Source: Gonatopus flavifemur
Taxonomy: Eukaryota; Arthropoda; Insecta; Hymenoptera; Dryinidae
NCBI GenBank assembly: GCA_018340375.1
Contig: JAFFJZ010000044.1
Location: forward strand, 930,001-994,000
Reading direction: 5' to 3'
DNA length: 64,000 nucleotides
Below are positions 45,730 through 56,907 of this stretch, piece by piece. A model generated the notes under the pieces. The model saw only the letters and a program-made list of their open reading frames with translations. It was not told the DNA's origin and did no database searches. How positions within the stretch are numbered: the first letter of the stretch is position 1; every line of letters begins with the position of its first letter. The position numbers were made by a program, and so were the translations under genes.

Positions 45730-47756
45730 CAGGGCGTCCCATTTGAAACAGGACAGCTGAATACCTCTTCAGGGAATGGAGGGGGAAAAAATTGTTCAGA
45801 TAGAAGTTGTAGGGTTCGGAGGGGGCCATAAGATGGTGACCTTGAATTTGACCTTGAGGTCAATTTTGAGCATAATTGATGGTCAAAGTATGTTTTTTTG
45901 AATAGAAAACCCTACGTTCGACCTCAGGAATGGAAAGAGCGGAAAATTTTACGTCCGAATATGTTAACATATCAGGTCATTTAGAGGTCATTTGGAGGTC
46001 AAAAAACCATTTTCTATGGATTTTCACGGAAAAGCGTCAAACGAGTTGTTTCTCTGACCAAAGTTATTAGAGTTAAAGTGAAACCCCACGTTTCGACCTT
46101 GAATTGAAAGTAAACAGAACTGACCTTCAGAGTTTATTCTTCATATCAGTACGAAAATGATCATTAAGAAGTTTTCATAGTTTACGGTGTAAGTGCGGGT
46201 TCAAAATGGTTTACTCACCTAACGAATGTGTTGATATTTTGATGATCTTGGGTGAGTGTCGCGGAGTGTATCAAAGAGCGTCACGATTGTACAGAGAGCG
46301 GTTTGGAGATCGGCAACATCACCCTTCTCCAGAAGTCATTCGCCAAGTTGAAAGAAATCGTCGACAAGGAAGGATTGGTCAACGCCGAAACAATCAAGGT
46401 TCGAACTTTAACGACCCTCGATGCGTTGCTGTTTTAGCAATGATACACACGAATCCTTATGTTAGTTTACGTGATATTGAACGCGATTTGGGTATTCCAC
46501 GCAGTACGGCACACAGAATTCTACAAGCTGCTCAATATCATCCGTACCACATCACACTGACCCAAGAATTATCTCAACAAGATATGCAGAATCGGGTTAA
46601 CTTTTGCCATTGGGCTTTACAGAGGTTGAACGAAGCGCCCGATTTCTTTCGATATGTTCTTTTCAGTGATGAATCAACGTTTCAAAGTACTGGCTTGTTA
46701 AATCGTCACAATAGCCACTATTGGTCAGCGCAAAACCCGCACTGGACTCAACAAGTTGATCATCAGCATCGGTGGAGTATAAATGTTTGGTGTGGAATTC
46801 TAGACAATCAAGTTATTAGGCCGTATTTTTTTGATGGAACTGTTAACGGTCCTAATTATCTACAGTTTCTACAGAATGAATTACCAGTTCTCATAGAAGA
46901 TGTGACATTAGCAACTAGGCAGAGGATGTGGTATCAGTAAGACGGTGCACCACCACACTTTGCTCGATGTGTGAGGGATTATCTAAATATCCTTTGCCCC
47001 AATCGTTGGATTGGTCGAGGTGGATTTGTACTGTGGCCAGCAAGATCTCCTGATCTCACCCCTCTAGATTTTTATTTGTGGGTTTACGTAAAAAATGTCG
47101 TTTATACCAACCGACCAACAACACCTGTGGATCTACAACAATGCATCAGTTTCTGCACATTCGTGCAGAAGTTTTTCAGTCTGTTCTTGGAAACTTTCGA
47201 CGCCGGCTGGAGTTATGTATTGAAGTAAATGGCGGTCAATTCGAACATCTCCTGCAATAAGTGTGTCTTACCCGTCAACGGATTTGTGCCATCTGTAATT
47301 ATGAAACGACGAACTGGAGGAATAAATAATTTTTTAATTATTGTTTCAAATTTGGCATTCATTATCGTTCTCAAGGTCGAATTCAAGGTCGAAACGTGGG
47401 GTTTCACTTTAACTTTGATAACTTTGGTCAGAGAAACAACTCGTTTGAGGCTTTTCCGTGAAAATCCATAGAAAATGGTTTTTTGACCTTCAAATGACCT
47501 CTAAATGACCTGATATGTTAACATATTCGGACGTAAAATTTTCCGCTCTTTCCATTTCTGAGGTCGAACGTAGGGTTTTCTATTCGAAAAAACATACTTT
47601 GACCATCAATCATGCTCAAAATTGACCTCAAGGTCAAATTCAAGGTCACCATCTTCTGGCCCCCTGCGAACCCTACAACTTTTATGTGAACAATTTTTTT
47701 CCCCCTCCATTCCCTGAAGAGTTATTCAGCTGTCCTGTTTCAAATGGGACGCCCTG
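45730..47756 (+). mobile_element. DD41D Tc1/mariner-like transposon, 2027 bp
   Basis: It is bounded by long inverted repeats of about 385 bp (45730-46115 and 47370-47756; ends CAGGGCGTCCCATTTGAAAC) and flanked by TA (45728-45729, 47757-47758). The left arm has the unoccupied site near 15465. The repeats contain many AGGTCA/TGACCT half-sites. The transposase inside is broken, so this copy could move only with a helper. Confidence 0.9.
46206..47260 (+). pseudogene. DD41D transposase, one stop and one frameshift
   Basis: The frame opens at ATG 46206 with an N-terminal helix-turn-helix region (ILMILGECRGVYQRAS, then LGIPRSTAHRIL). The first catalytic Asp is in FSDESTF. The second is in DGAPPHF and the third in SPDLTPLDF, with 41 residues between them, giving DD41D, the spacing of the rosa-type branch of the IS630/Tc1/mariner superfamily. 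Just before the second Asp, TAA at 46938-46940 replaces what is Gln/His in relatives (CAA to TAA). Sense continues in the same frame after it. Near 47140-47160 the C-terminus shifts frame, and the expected RRLELCIEVNGGQFEHLL ending is read in the +1 frame to 47260. Two lesions make it inactive; it is otherwise complete. Confidence 0.85.
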
Positions 47757-48736
47757 TATATACTAACACTAACGCACACACATATATCAACACTACTACA
47801 AGAGCTCTCTCATTGGTTTGGAAAGTTGATAGTTTCGCGACCTTATGCTTGGAGTGCTGAAAACAGTTCTGTGAAGTGTCGTATCGAGTTTACGGGCTCC
47901 GATCTACCCTGAAGACGTAGTCACTGGATATGAAAATTTACCTTTACCTTAGGTGAGATGGTGTTTTTCTCAAGTACGTAGTTGGTATAACATATAGAAG
48001 TACTGGTTTAAAGGAAGGAGCACTGATGCGTCGAAGAAATATATTTATTTTTAGTTTTCGAATTGAAGAAATCGTCATGCCCAAACTAAATCAATTAGGT
48101 AAGTCTTCTTAAATCATAATATATGTGTGAATAACAGACTTGGATTCAATTGTCATAAGAAACTGATCATATGTGAATGATTATTTTGTCCATAACCTAT
48201 TGTTGTTTATGCATCGTTTTAGGAATTCATAATAAAGATTTTCTCAAAGATAATGAAAGTATTGTTGCTAATTAGGAATACACATTTAATTCCTACTTTA
48301 GTGTTGATTTAATATATTGACTTGTCCTTCGTGAAAAATTGTCTTTTGATTATTTCGGATCATTCGAGATATTCATTGTTTTCAGGAAAGGATAGGATGA
48401 AAATGACATAAAATTGGCGTATGGACTGTATTCCCTGCTAAAATTGCCAGGCAGAACCGGACAGGAAATCGTTGTCAGGCTTTGAACGGCCCCTTCCCAG
48501 GTAATCCAGGCAAAAACTGACCAATTTTCCACCCGATTTGGTCCGAAATCACTGAATTGTGACATCCTTTCAAAACCTGGCAGGAAAATTTTCGTCAGTT
48601 TTCTACAGGATATTCCGAGTTGGCAATTCCGGACCAAATCGGGTAGAAAGTTTGCCAGTCATTGTCTGGATAACCTGGGAAAGAAACCGTTCAAATGCTA
48701 ACAACAATTTTCTGTCCGGTTCAATTTTGGTTTTAG

Positions 48737-49019
48737 TGATCCTGTTTCTGATGGTGTCGATACAGAGCATCGCTCAAGTGATACGCCAACTGTGACTGAA
48801 TCTGTTGAGCCTCCAACCAACCCATATCACATCGAATTCGGGTTGACAAAAAGCACAGGCAATCCAAAAGAAGGTCCAGTTCTTGGAACTAATGAAAAAG
48901 TGATTATTGCACTAAATAGAGAAGGAATATTCGAAACTGCAAGAAAAGTTGATACAGAAATAGAAGCAGGAATTTTTGCCCATGTTGATAAAACACCTCA
49001 TTCTCCACCAAAAAGTTAA
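48737..49019 (+). CDS. Conserved exon of unknown protein, right-arm copy
   Basis: It is preceded by a pyrimidine-rich TTTTAG acceptor (48731-48736) and open for 94 codons to TAA at 49017-49019. It is nearly identical to the left copy at 11501-11783. It lies 530 bp upstream of the first recognised hAT exon on the same strand. No donor site is apparent before the stop, so it would be a terminal exon of an upstream gene or a separate ORF of the hAT element. Confidence 0.45.
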
Positions 49020-49547
49020 TATTTTGTAATATTTGATCCAGCTCTGAAATGCTTATTATTATAAATTCAAGTTGCTGATTGAATGCGATTCTGATTTCAC
49101 CTCCGATACAATTGATATTTGTGTAAAATTAAAGCGAGTTTGATTGGAATAAATTAGGATAAATGTTATTGGACTTCCTGATTCGGTCTTATATAACAAG
49201 CCAATTATAGCGTCTGATTCCTCGTAAATGTTCTTTGCAAACATCACTGGATATAATAATTAAGCCGTGAAGCAGAAAATGTGATGGCAAAAAAAAATTG
49301 AGAATATTTTTGAAAAGTTGAATGAGATTGTTGATGGATAAAAACAGAATTACATTTGATGCAATTTTTTAGTTCATGTTGTTGTTCTGGGATCGATTGG
49401 AGGTATTTTCAAAGAAGGGTAATGAGGGTTTTCAATGTTGCAATTTTCTTCCAATTCATTTTAATTGCTGTTTCCAAATTGGGGAATGATGGGAAATTTC
49501 ATCCTATATTTTTTTGTAAAAGTGGTTAATGAATAATTTTTTTCCAG

Positions 49548-51909
49548 AGTCACCTCTCTCTCCTCAGCAACGAGAATTTTCTAAGATCAAGTGAATATCA
49601 ATATGAACTATGTATTTATAAATTAAATATTATTCTTTTTCAAAATAAATTCCATTTATTTCAGAAACATATCGTTCAAAAGGAAAAAATCGAAAAGGAG
49701 CGATGTGTGGAAGTTCTTCATTAAAGATCAGAACGGAGGAATGTGTAAACTTTGTTCCCAACTCATTGCTTCTTCTGGTAATACAACAAATTTGCACAAA
49801 CATCTTGTTAATCGACATAGTTCTACATACAAAAGAGGGAATACAAATAATTCTACATCAACAGAAAATGTAATTGAGCTGCGTGGGAATGTGAACACCA
49901 TCGCAACCAATTCTTCAAAAAAATTAGAAGATGTTCAAGATGTTTGTATCCAAGATATTCCTACTACTTCTACTACTTCTATAAGTAAATATCGCCATTC
50001 ATCTCATCATATCATGTTTGTTGTACGATATTTATTGTATCCTGTCATAATTCTAGGGCCTGAGGAAATCCCGGAAACTAAACACCTCCAATCTCGGATT
50101 GATTCCATGATATGCAACATTTCAGCTTATAAAAGTAATGATATCATCAAATCAATAAATTTTGATATTCGAAAATTTGTTTAGAGTACATGAATCATCA
50201 ATAATTTGGCAATATTATCTCTTTCAGAAGGTGGATCGAAAGAAAATTGGATCATCAATGCAATCATTTACATGATTGCCAAAGATGACGGAGCTTTAAG
50301 CATCACCGGAAGAATAGGTTTTAAAAAGTTTTTGAGTATTGCCGTCCCTCATTACGAGATTCCAGGACGAAATAAAATAACTTTTTTAATGGAAAGCGAA
50401 TATGAAGTGCTTTTTGATTTAGCTAAGAAGAATTTAGAAAAAATTGATTATATCACATTAACTACCGATGCATGGACGGATTCAAGAACCACTCGAAGTT
50501 TCTTAGGATGTAACGGACATTTTCTAGACGGTAACGATCTCTTCATGATTGTATTAGATATGATTAAGATACCTGGGAGTCACACTGCTGAAACCATTTC
50601 AAAAATATCAACAAATACTTGTGAAAAATGGAATCCGGACAAAAATAAAATATCAGCGATTATAACCGATAGAGCTGCGAATATGGTAAAGGCAACCCGA
50701 GATACCTTTGGCGCTCAAAAACATTTGCCATGTTTCGCCCACTTGATCAATCCAGTTGTCCAAGATCCTCTAGCCGATGAAAACGTCTCTCAAAATATAC
50801 TTAAGCTAATAAAAACAATCGTGACGTACTTGGAGCATTCTTCCATTGCTTCTTATAATCTACGTAATCTCCAATCTGAAATTGACACCGAAAATCGTAA
50901 TATTGGTTTGAGGCAAGATTGTCCGACTCGGTGGAATTCAAAATTCCTAATGATACAACGTTTTATGATACTTATTGATGAAATCAGTTCTATCTTATTA
51001 AAAAACCCTCAAGCTCCAAAAATGCTCACTCCGAATCAAGTTGAAGTGGCAAGTGAAATAGTATCACTCCTGGAGTTAGCTAGAGATATCACAAATGAAG
51101 TTAGTGGTGATAAGTATGTAACTCTAAATCGTATAATACCACTGATTAATGTCTTCCAAAAATCATTAGAAGAAATGGTAGTCCAAACTGCAGAAGCAAT
51201 CAATTTGAAACAAAGATTGTTGAAAGGAATTAGTCATAGATTTTCCGGGATCGAAGAAAATCCGTTAATTGCAGTAGCAAGTATTCTTGATCCCCGATTC
51301 AAAAGAATGTATTTTTCCAGCGCTCTTGCATGTTCTCAAGTGCTTCAGAGAATTAAGTGAAATTACATGCGTGCGTCTGTCGCATGCGATATCATTAGAT
51401 GAAAAGCGAAGTCCTAGGGAAAAACAGTTTGCCTCTTCTTTCATCTAATGATGTCGCATGCGACAACCGCACGCATGTGATAGTAGCTTTGATCCACACT
51501 TGCAACAACAAAATCAAATGAAACACGATTGAGTGATGTGGCAAACAAGGGTGAACCTAAAAACAAATTATGGAAATACCATTACAAAATTTCAGAAGAA
51601 AGGAGTCGACAATCCCAAGATGTACTAGGTTCGATTGATATTGATTTAAAATCTCACCTTCAGAAGGAAATATAGCCTTTGGAAACAGATATATTCAAAT
51701 ATTGGAGATCCCGAGAAGAAGAATATCCAGAGTTAGCGAAAATAGCTTCACAACATTTATCTATTGTAAGCACATCTGTACCATGTGAGAGATTATTCTC
51801 TAGAGCCGGAAATGTACTGAGTGATACTCGAAGCCAACTTAGTGCAACTCATCTTTCACAACTTTTATTTCTAAAATCCTTGAAGGAACCCGAATGGCAT
51901 TTATGCTGA
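49548..51909 (+). pseudogene. hAT transposase gene, right copy, three-exon structure, disrupted
   Basis: Exon A is 49548-49590 (acceptor TTTCCAG before it, donor GTGAAT after). Exon B, 49665-49984, carries basic residues and the BED zinc finger (VWKFFIKDQNGGMCKLC, HKHLVNRH). Exon C starts at 50228 after CTTTCAG. Phases agree across both introns. Exon C holds LTTDAWTD and ITDRAANMVK, catalytic-core motifs of hAT, and ends with the dimerisation segment VPCERLFSRAGNVLS. It is inactivated by a 136-bp MITE (51357-51492), which introduces a stop, and by a CAG-to-TAG change at 51673-51675 (Gln in the left copy). The BED finger would contact the element ends. Zinc finger BED-type hAT genes are also domesticated in animals, but these lesions argue for a dead transposase. 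Confidence 0.85.
51357..51492. mobile_element. 136-bp palindromic MITE inside the hAT exon
   Basis: Halves ACATGCGTGCG with GCATGCGATATCATTAGATG and the complement near 51440-51480 pair over about 40 bp. It is absent from the left copy, where AGAATTAA is followed directly by TCTACACTTGC. Confidence 0.8.
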
Positions 51910-52221
51910 TTCTTGTATCAAGCTTCATTTGCAATTCTTGGAAATTGAATATGAAGAGATATTATAAATTATAAACATAATAAAAAATTATTTTTTAGCC
52001 GTATTTTGCAAATTGATACACGGTTTTATGTTGAATGATTCAGCATGTTATTGTTCTGAAGTGTTTCTTTCACAAGTATTGATACAATAAGACTATATAC
52101 AATAAAATTATGGATAATACATACATATACACTCCGAATTGTCAAAAATAATTGAATTTGAACGTTCTTGAAATAATATCAATATTTCGAATATTGATAC
52201 ATTACTATCTAATATCTGGTT

Positions 52222-54240
52222 GGATCGATCCATATGTAATCGATTCCATCGATACCTGGATATTGATACTTTCGACAGTATCGTGAAACTCTAGCTGGAA
52301 GAGGAGCGTGTTTCGATACATCTCGGACCTGGATTCTCTGGACGTAACACTACTTGTTAATTGACAATGGATTCGGAAATAGTATCTTTGTCAGAAACGT
52401 ATAAGATTTATTATGAAGTAGGACCATTTATTATCAACGCATCCCTGGCGAAAAAGTTTTACATAATTTCTCATATGTTTCAGTATTTTTTCATATTCCT
52501 TATAATTTCTCATATATTTTCATGAATGTCATGAATTTTCATAATTTCTCAAGGAATTGGAACATTTAGTATGAGAAATGTTTTCTCATAGTAAATCATA
52601 ATTCCCCATGAATGAAATCACATTATGTCATATATTTTCATAATTTCTCATAAAATTACAGAAAATTTTTCATAAATATAATGATGACTATGAAATATGG
52701 TTTTTCATCAGAAGTCATAATTTTTCATGAAAACTCATAATTTCTGACCAAAGGAGTTACAATTATTCATAAACATAAGTGTATCATCATATAATTTTCT
52801 AACTTTTCAAAAAAATTGCATATATGTCTCAATTTCTTGAAAATTCCATACAGTTTCTCCTCGCATCCGTAAAGACGAGAAGGATAATATGAAATATCGA
52901 CACATATGAAAACATAGAAGCCTGCTGAAGTAACTGATCCAAGTGATCCGGATCAATTCTCAAGCTTTTTGATTGGAAATAATTCTTTCGGATTCCGATA
53001 AAGAACACCGCACGAGTCAATATCATTGGACATTTGAGAGTTCTTCAATCGCATCTTAAGAAATGTTTCCGAACAATTTACAAACTCCCTAGATCATTCA
53101 GAAGAATCCTCTGAGAACCCTATACGTTCCAAATGAATTCTGGAAGAATCCCATGCTAAGAGTTCTTCAGAAGTTCATGTTAAAGACCTCATATGGCATT
53201 CTTTCGACACTGTCTTGCTGTCTGGGTGAGTATTCGAACGTTCCAAGAACCTTTACAAAACGCATATTAACCTAAAATAAATCTATCTTACCTGAAGAGA
53301 TTGTGTCGTCTTAGGGCATAGGATAAAAAATTCTCACTAACATATTTCGTTCAGAATTGACGGGTTTTGTGTATCGTAGAATTGCAGTTAGGAGCCGTAT
53401 AAAGTATTTTCCCACATATACATTATCCCAAGGTAACTAATTTTCCATCCTGCTAAGTCGAAACAGCGAGGTAAGCAGGGCGAAAAAACATTGTTTCAGG
53501 GATGACCTTTCTTTCATGCTACCTTGTACTGATAACAGCAGCTCCGTGAATTGATATTTATGGAGTTGTCGATTTACGGGTATAACATTGGTTGATGGAG
53601 AAGTTAATCAAAACAATGTTTTTCGAACTCAATCATATTACTGCATCGAATAGCCCAGCGAACATTCAGGAATCTTTGAGATGTCTTACCAAGATTTCCT
53701 CAAGGTCCTAGAGAAATCTTAGCAAGACATCTCGAAGATATCTGAATGTTAGCTGGGAGGATCATTAGGGTGTAGTGAAAAACCGCTTTTCTTGAATATC
53801 GACCTTACTTTCACGCAATGGTTGTCAAATGTGCCCAAACTAACTCCAAGAAATTTCAGCTTGAGCAAACAAACTGTAGGGGTCTCACCGCTCCCCCCCT
53901 CGAAGTTCGAAAAATCAAAAAAATGTGATCAATCCCTCTTCTCCCATCCATTTTTTTTGTCATTTTGCCCTCTTTGGCCCAGAATGGTCGTAAAATGTGA
54001 CTCGACTAACTCCACAAACATTTCAGCACGATCGGACCAAGTGCAGAGGTCTCCCCGTCCCATTTGAAGTTCGGATAATCAAAACAATGTCAACCTGTTA
54101 TTTTGTAACTTTGATTTCTTTCTCAAGGAATAGTTGTCAAATTGGATCAAATTGACTAAAGAATTTTTGTAATCAATCGTATCAACGAGTAGGGTCTCAT
54201 CTGACCCCATCCACACTAAACTCCCATACCATCAAACTTT
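52222..54240. other. Gene-free AT-rich flank right of the palindrome
   Basis: 52460-52800 holds many irregular repeats of TTTCTCATA/TTTTCATAATTTC. About 53653-53758 is a palindromic MITE (CCCAGCGAACATTCAGGAAT and its complement). 53790-54110 contains two loosely similar copies of a segment with GTCTCACCGCTCCCC/GTCTCCCCGTCCC. I see no convincing gene. Confidence 0.5.
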
Positions 54241-54280
54241 CTCATAATTTTTGTAGAAATACGTGTAGTTTCCGAAGGTG

Positions 54281-54491
54281 ACACGGAAAAAATTGTATGG
54301 TTGTCCCAATCAACCGTATGGCTGTATTTGGCTCACCCCGAACTTGATCCCGGCTTGAACCCGAAATTCGGTTGATATTGTTAAATATCTGTTTGTCACA
54401 ATTAAATTTCTGGTTCCGATGGCCATAAGTTTGGGGTGAGCCAAATACAGCCGTACAGTCAGTTGAAACAACAATACAATTTTTCCCCTGT
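54281..54491. mobile_element. MITE, ACACGGAAAAAATTGTATGG termini
   Basis: The two halves are complementary, including TGTATTTGGCTCACCCCGAAC against TTGGGGTGAGCCAAATACA. The frames on either strand inside it are shadows of the palindrome. Confidence 0.75.
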
Positions 54492-54645
54492 AGATGAAAC
54501 ATGACAAAGAATGGTTTATTTGAACCAGTTTATTGCACACTAAAGGTGAATAAAATTTGTTTGCATCATCGAGTTGGGTTAGATCAGAGAAGTAAGAAAG
54601 TTCAATTTAGGTATGCCATGCATTAAGAATTAATGGAAATCATAA

Positions 54646-54897
54646 GCGAATCCACCGTGATGTGACGTGATGTGTATATACCTTGGGAATGGCATCAGAT
54701 GTTCTGAAATCCTTCTTTGTATTGAATTTGGGCATAACATTGCGTGAAGTCATCTTCAGTAGGATGACACCCTCGCGTCTCTCTGCGTCATGTACAGATC
54801 CACAGAAATCTGGAACGGTCCTAACGGCTCTTTCCACTGCTTGGGAGTGACATGGGAAGTCGATAAGAACAGCGGGATGACTGCTTTGTTCAATCAT
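54646..54897 (-). pseudogene. Fragment of the PCHTQAVER-type uncharacterised family, C-terminal
   Basis: About 84 residues with FPCHSQAVERAVRTV and MTSRNVMPKFNTK correspond to the C-terminal part of the protein at 44646-45474 (DIPCHTQAVERSVKLV, SRATMSKFETK). It is the inverted partner of 55335-55575. It is only a fragment with no upstream sense on this strand. Confidence 0.6.
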
Positions 54898-54926
54898 TAA
54901 TTACTATTGTCAAATTTATTCTTCAA

Positions 54927-55580
54927 GTGTACGTCCCTGTTTGGTTTGATATTAAAACGAAGTCTAGGTGTATTGAAGGAGCCAAGCACCAACGGTATCT
55001 AATCCACTGCACGGGATCACAGCCAAAAGAAGTTCAAGCCATTGCGCAACCTAATATTCAAACCAACGGTTTCTATTCTCATTCAGAGGACATTCTGTTG
55101 GCTATGCTCTTCGACAAAAGGCCAAAGGTGCGGAGGTTAGCTGTTGCGAGGATCAAAATAGCACTTCAAAGAGCCAAAGATCAGGAAATCCGACGATTTG
55201 TTATTCCGCCCATTGGTTTTCGGGCAGTAGAGTATACAGACTTGATACCCTGGAGAAGTAAGAAACATTGCCACATTACTGAGTCACCGCTCACTGCGCA
55301 CCTTTAGGAGGAAGACTTGGACGTTCTTGCGGAGAATGGCAGTCATCCTGCTGTTCTCATCCACTTCCCATGTCACTCCCAAGCAGTGGAAGGAGCCGTT
55401 GGGACCGTTTCAGATTTCTGTGGGTCTACACATAACGCAAAGAGCCGCGAGGGTGTTCCTGACGAAGATGACTTCACGCAATGTCATGCCCACATTTAAC
55501 ACGAAGGAGGATTTCAGAACATCTGACGCCATTTCCAAGATATATACACATCACGTCACATCACGGTGGATTCCAGGGTG
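54927..55580 (+). pseudogene. Same uncharacterised family, frameshifted copy
   Basis: The first frame, 54927-55307, starts VPVWFDIKTKSRCIEGAKH, equivalent to VPMWFEIKTRSSIVEGPKH of the better copy, and runs through IQTNGFYSHSEDILLAM. The sense then moves to the frame at 55317 (FPCHSQAVEGAV) and again to that at 55327 (MTSRNVMPTFNTK). At least two frameshifts are needed. The last 240 bp are repeated inverted at 54646-54890, so the locus is a head-to-head partial duplication. Confidence 0.65.
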
Positions 55581-55589
55581 TCGAGCACA

Positions 55590-56900
55590 AGGCTTGGGTC
55601 AAATTCCCGGGTTTCCCTCGTGGGAAATTCAGAATTTCCCGGGTATTTTTAAGTGTATGACCTATGTATTCCGGATACTTTTCATGGCTATGAAATGAGG
55701 ACCAAACGTTGAAGTAACCTTGACTTTTTTCCAGCCTTCTTTTCTTGGTCTAATAAATTCTTCCAACAGCGGTCAAGAAATATTTCCTGAACAGTAGTGC
55801 GGTGAGAACATTTCTATCCTCTTTTAATTCGCGTGAGAACAAGGATAAGAGGCGGGATTTTCCCGCTTCTTATCCTTTGTTTCGTGTCAGTTGAAGGAAG
55901 ACAAACAAGCTCTCACCCCGCCACTGGTCCTGAAATATCTTCTATCAATTCACTTAAACGGCTATTGGAACAATAATAATATGGATAAAATATGAATCAA
56001 ATTACAAAAATATTTCTTCTCCAACAGAAAATTGAAATCTCCTTCCTCCCTACCTATGGAAAATCAGGAAATTCGCACCACTTTGAAAGGCAAAGGAGGA
56101 GGATATAGCTTCTCCTTTTCCCGTCAGAATGGTACAAATTTCCTCACCTTCCATAGTTAGGGGGAGAGGAGGTTTTAAATTTTGATTCGGAATGTGTCCG
56201 AGTCCTACCCAGACAGCACATACAGTTCTTTGCTTAACTCTTTTATGAATTCAGTTATAAGTATTTTGGTACGAAGAAAAACGCGCTTGAATAGTAACTC
56301 TGATACCTATCCTCTTGAGAGGATACTAGCATTGGTGACTCGCAACATTGATTGGAAAGAGCTGAGATCAAAAGATAGCAAGAGATGCTAGTTATCCCGT
56401 ATTGGCCAGTTTATTCGAAAACTATTGAATAAAATCTTCCAAACTGGGTGGAGGCCTCTGAAGTAACTGATCAGGATCACCTGGATCAGCTACTTCGAAA
56501 GTCTCCAGTTTATACTGATTCTTTGAGGCGTAGAGAATCTTCAGAAACTTTGTTTGTAAAAATTTATAATACAGTAATTTCCAACGAAAACTGGTTAATA
56601 CAAAATGGCTAGTGATCTATGACTAGTGGCTGGCTCAAAGGGATACTAATGCTATGTAGACGAGCCACATTGTTTATTCCAAACCACTCAAAAATTTTCC
56701 AATAAAATTAAAATATCGCTCTGTTTGGCAATTTTATTTGCTCTAAAGAATTGTTGCACAGAGCGGTATTTTGATTGTATGAAGCCATTTTTGAATAGTT
56801 TGAGATGTACGATTTGGCTAGTACAACGATGCTAGTATCTCCTCGAGTGTAGTGTTACGTCCCGTACCATATTTTCGGGAGATTCGAAATTCTTTTATAT
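55590..56900. other. MITE-rich gene-free stretch
   Basis: Visible palindromes are 56038-56173 (CTCCTTCCTCCCTACCTATGG and its complement) and 56690-56806 (ACCACTCAAAAATTTTCC to GGAAAATTGAATAG-like complement). A partial GTAACTGATC/GATCAGCTACTTC element lies at 56450-56515. Short ORFs such as 56182-56391 and 56818-57003 have no recognisable features. Confidence 0.5.
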
Positions 56901-56907
56901 ACATATA

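Larger units (their letters stand above)
41690..52221 (-). repeat. Right outer arm of giant inverted repeat
   Basis: Reverse-complement partner of 7153-21160. It ends with CTAATATCTGG at 52221, the complement of the left terminus. Right-only insertions are the DD41D transposon 45730-47756, the MITE 51357-51492, a MITE inside the Cys-rich ORF (about 43185-43345) and the segment 44069-45474. Confidence 0.85.

Noticed and set aside
7153..52221. A polydnavirus proviral segment
   Set aside because: Polinton remnants and repeats occur near such loci in wasps, but no viral gene family or excision junction motif is recognisable here.
52460..52800. AT-rich TTTCTCAT repeats as an origin or matrix attachment region
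   Set aside because: Irregular low-complexity sequence only; nothing beyond composition supports a function.
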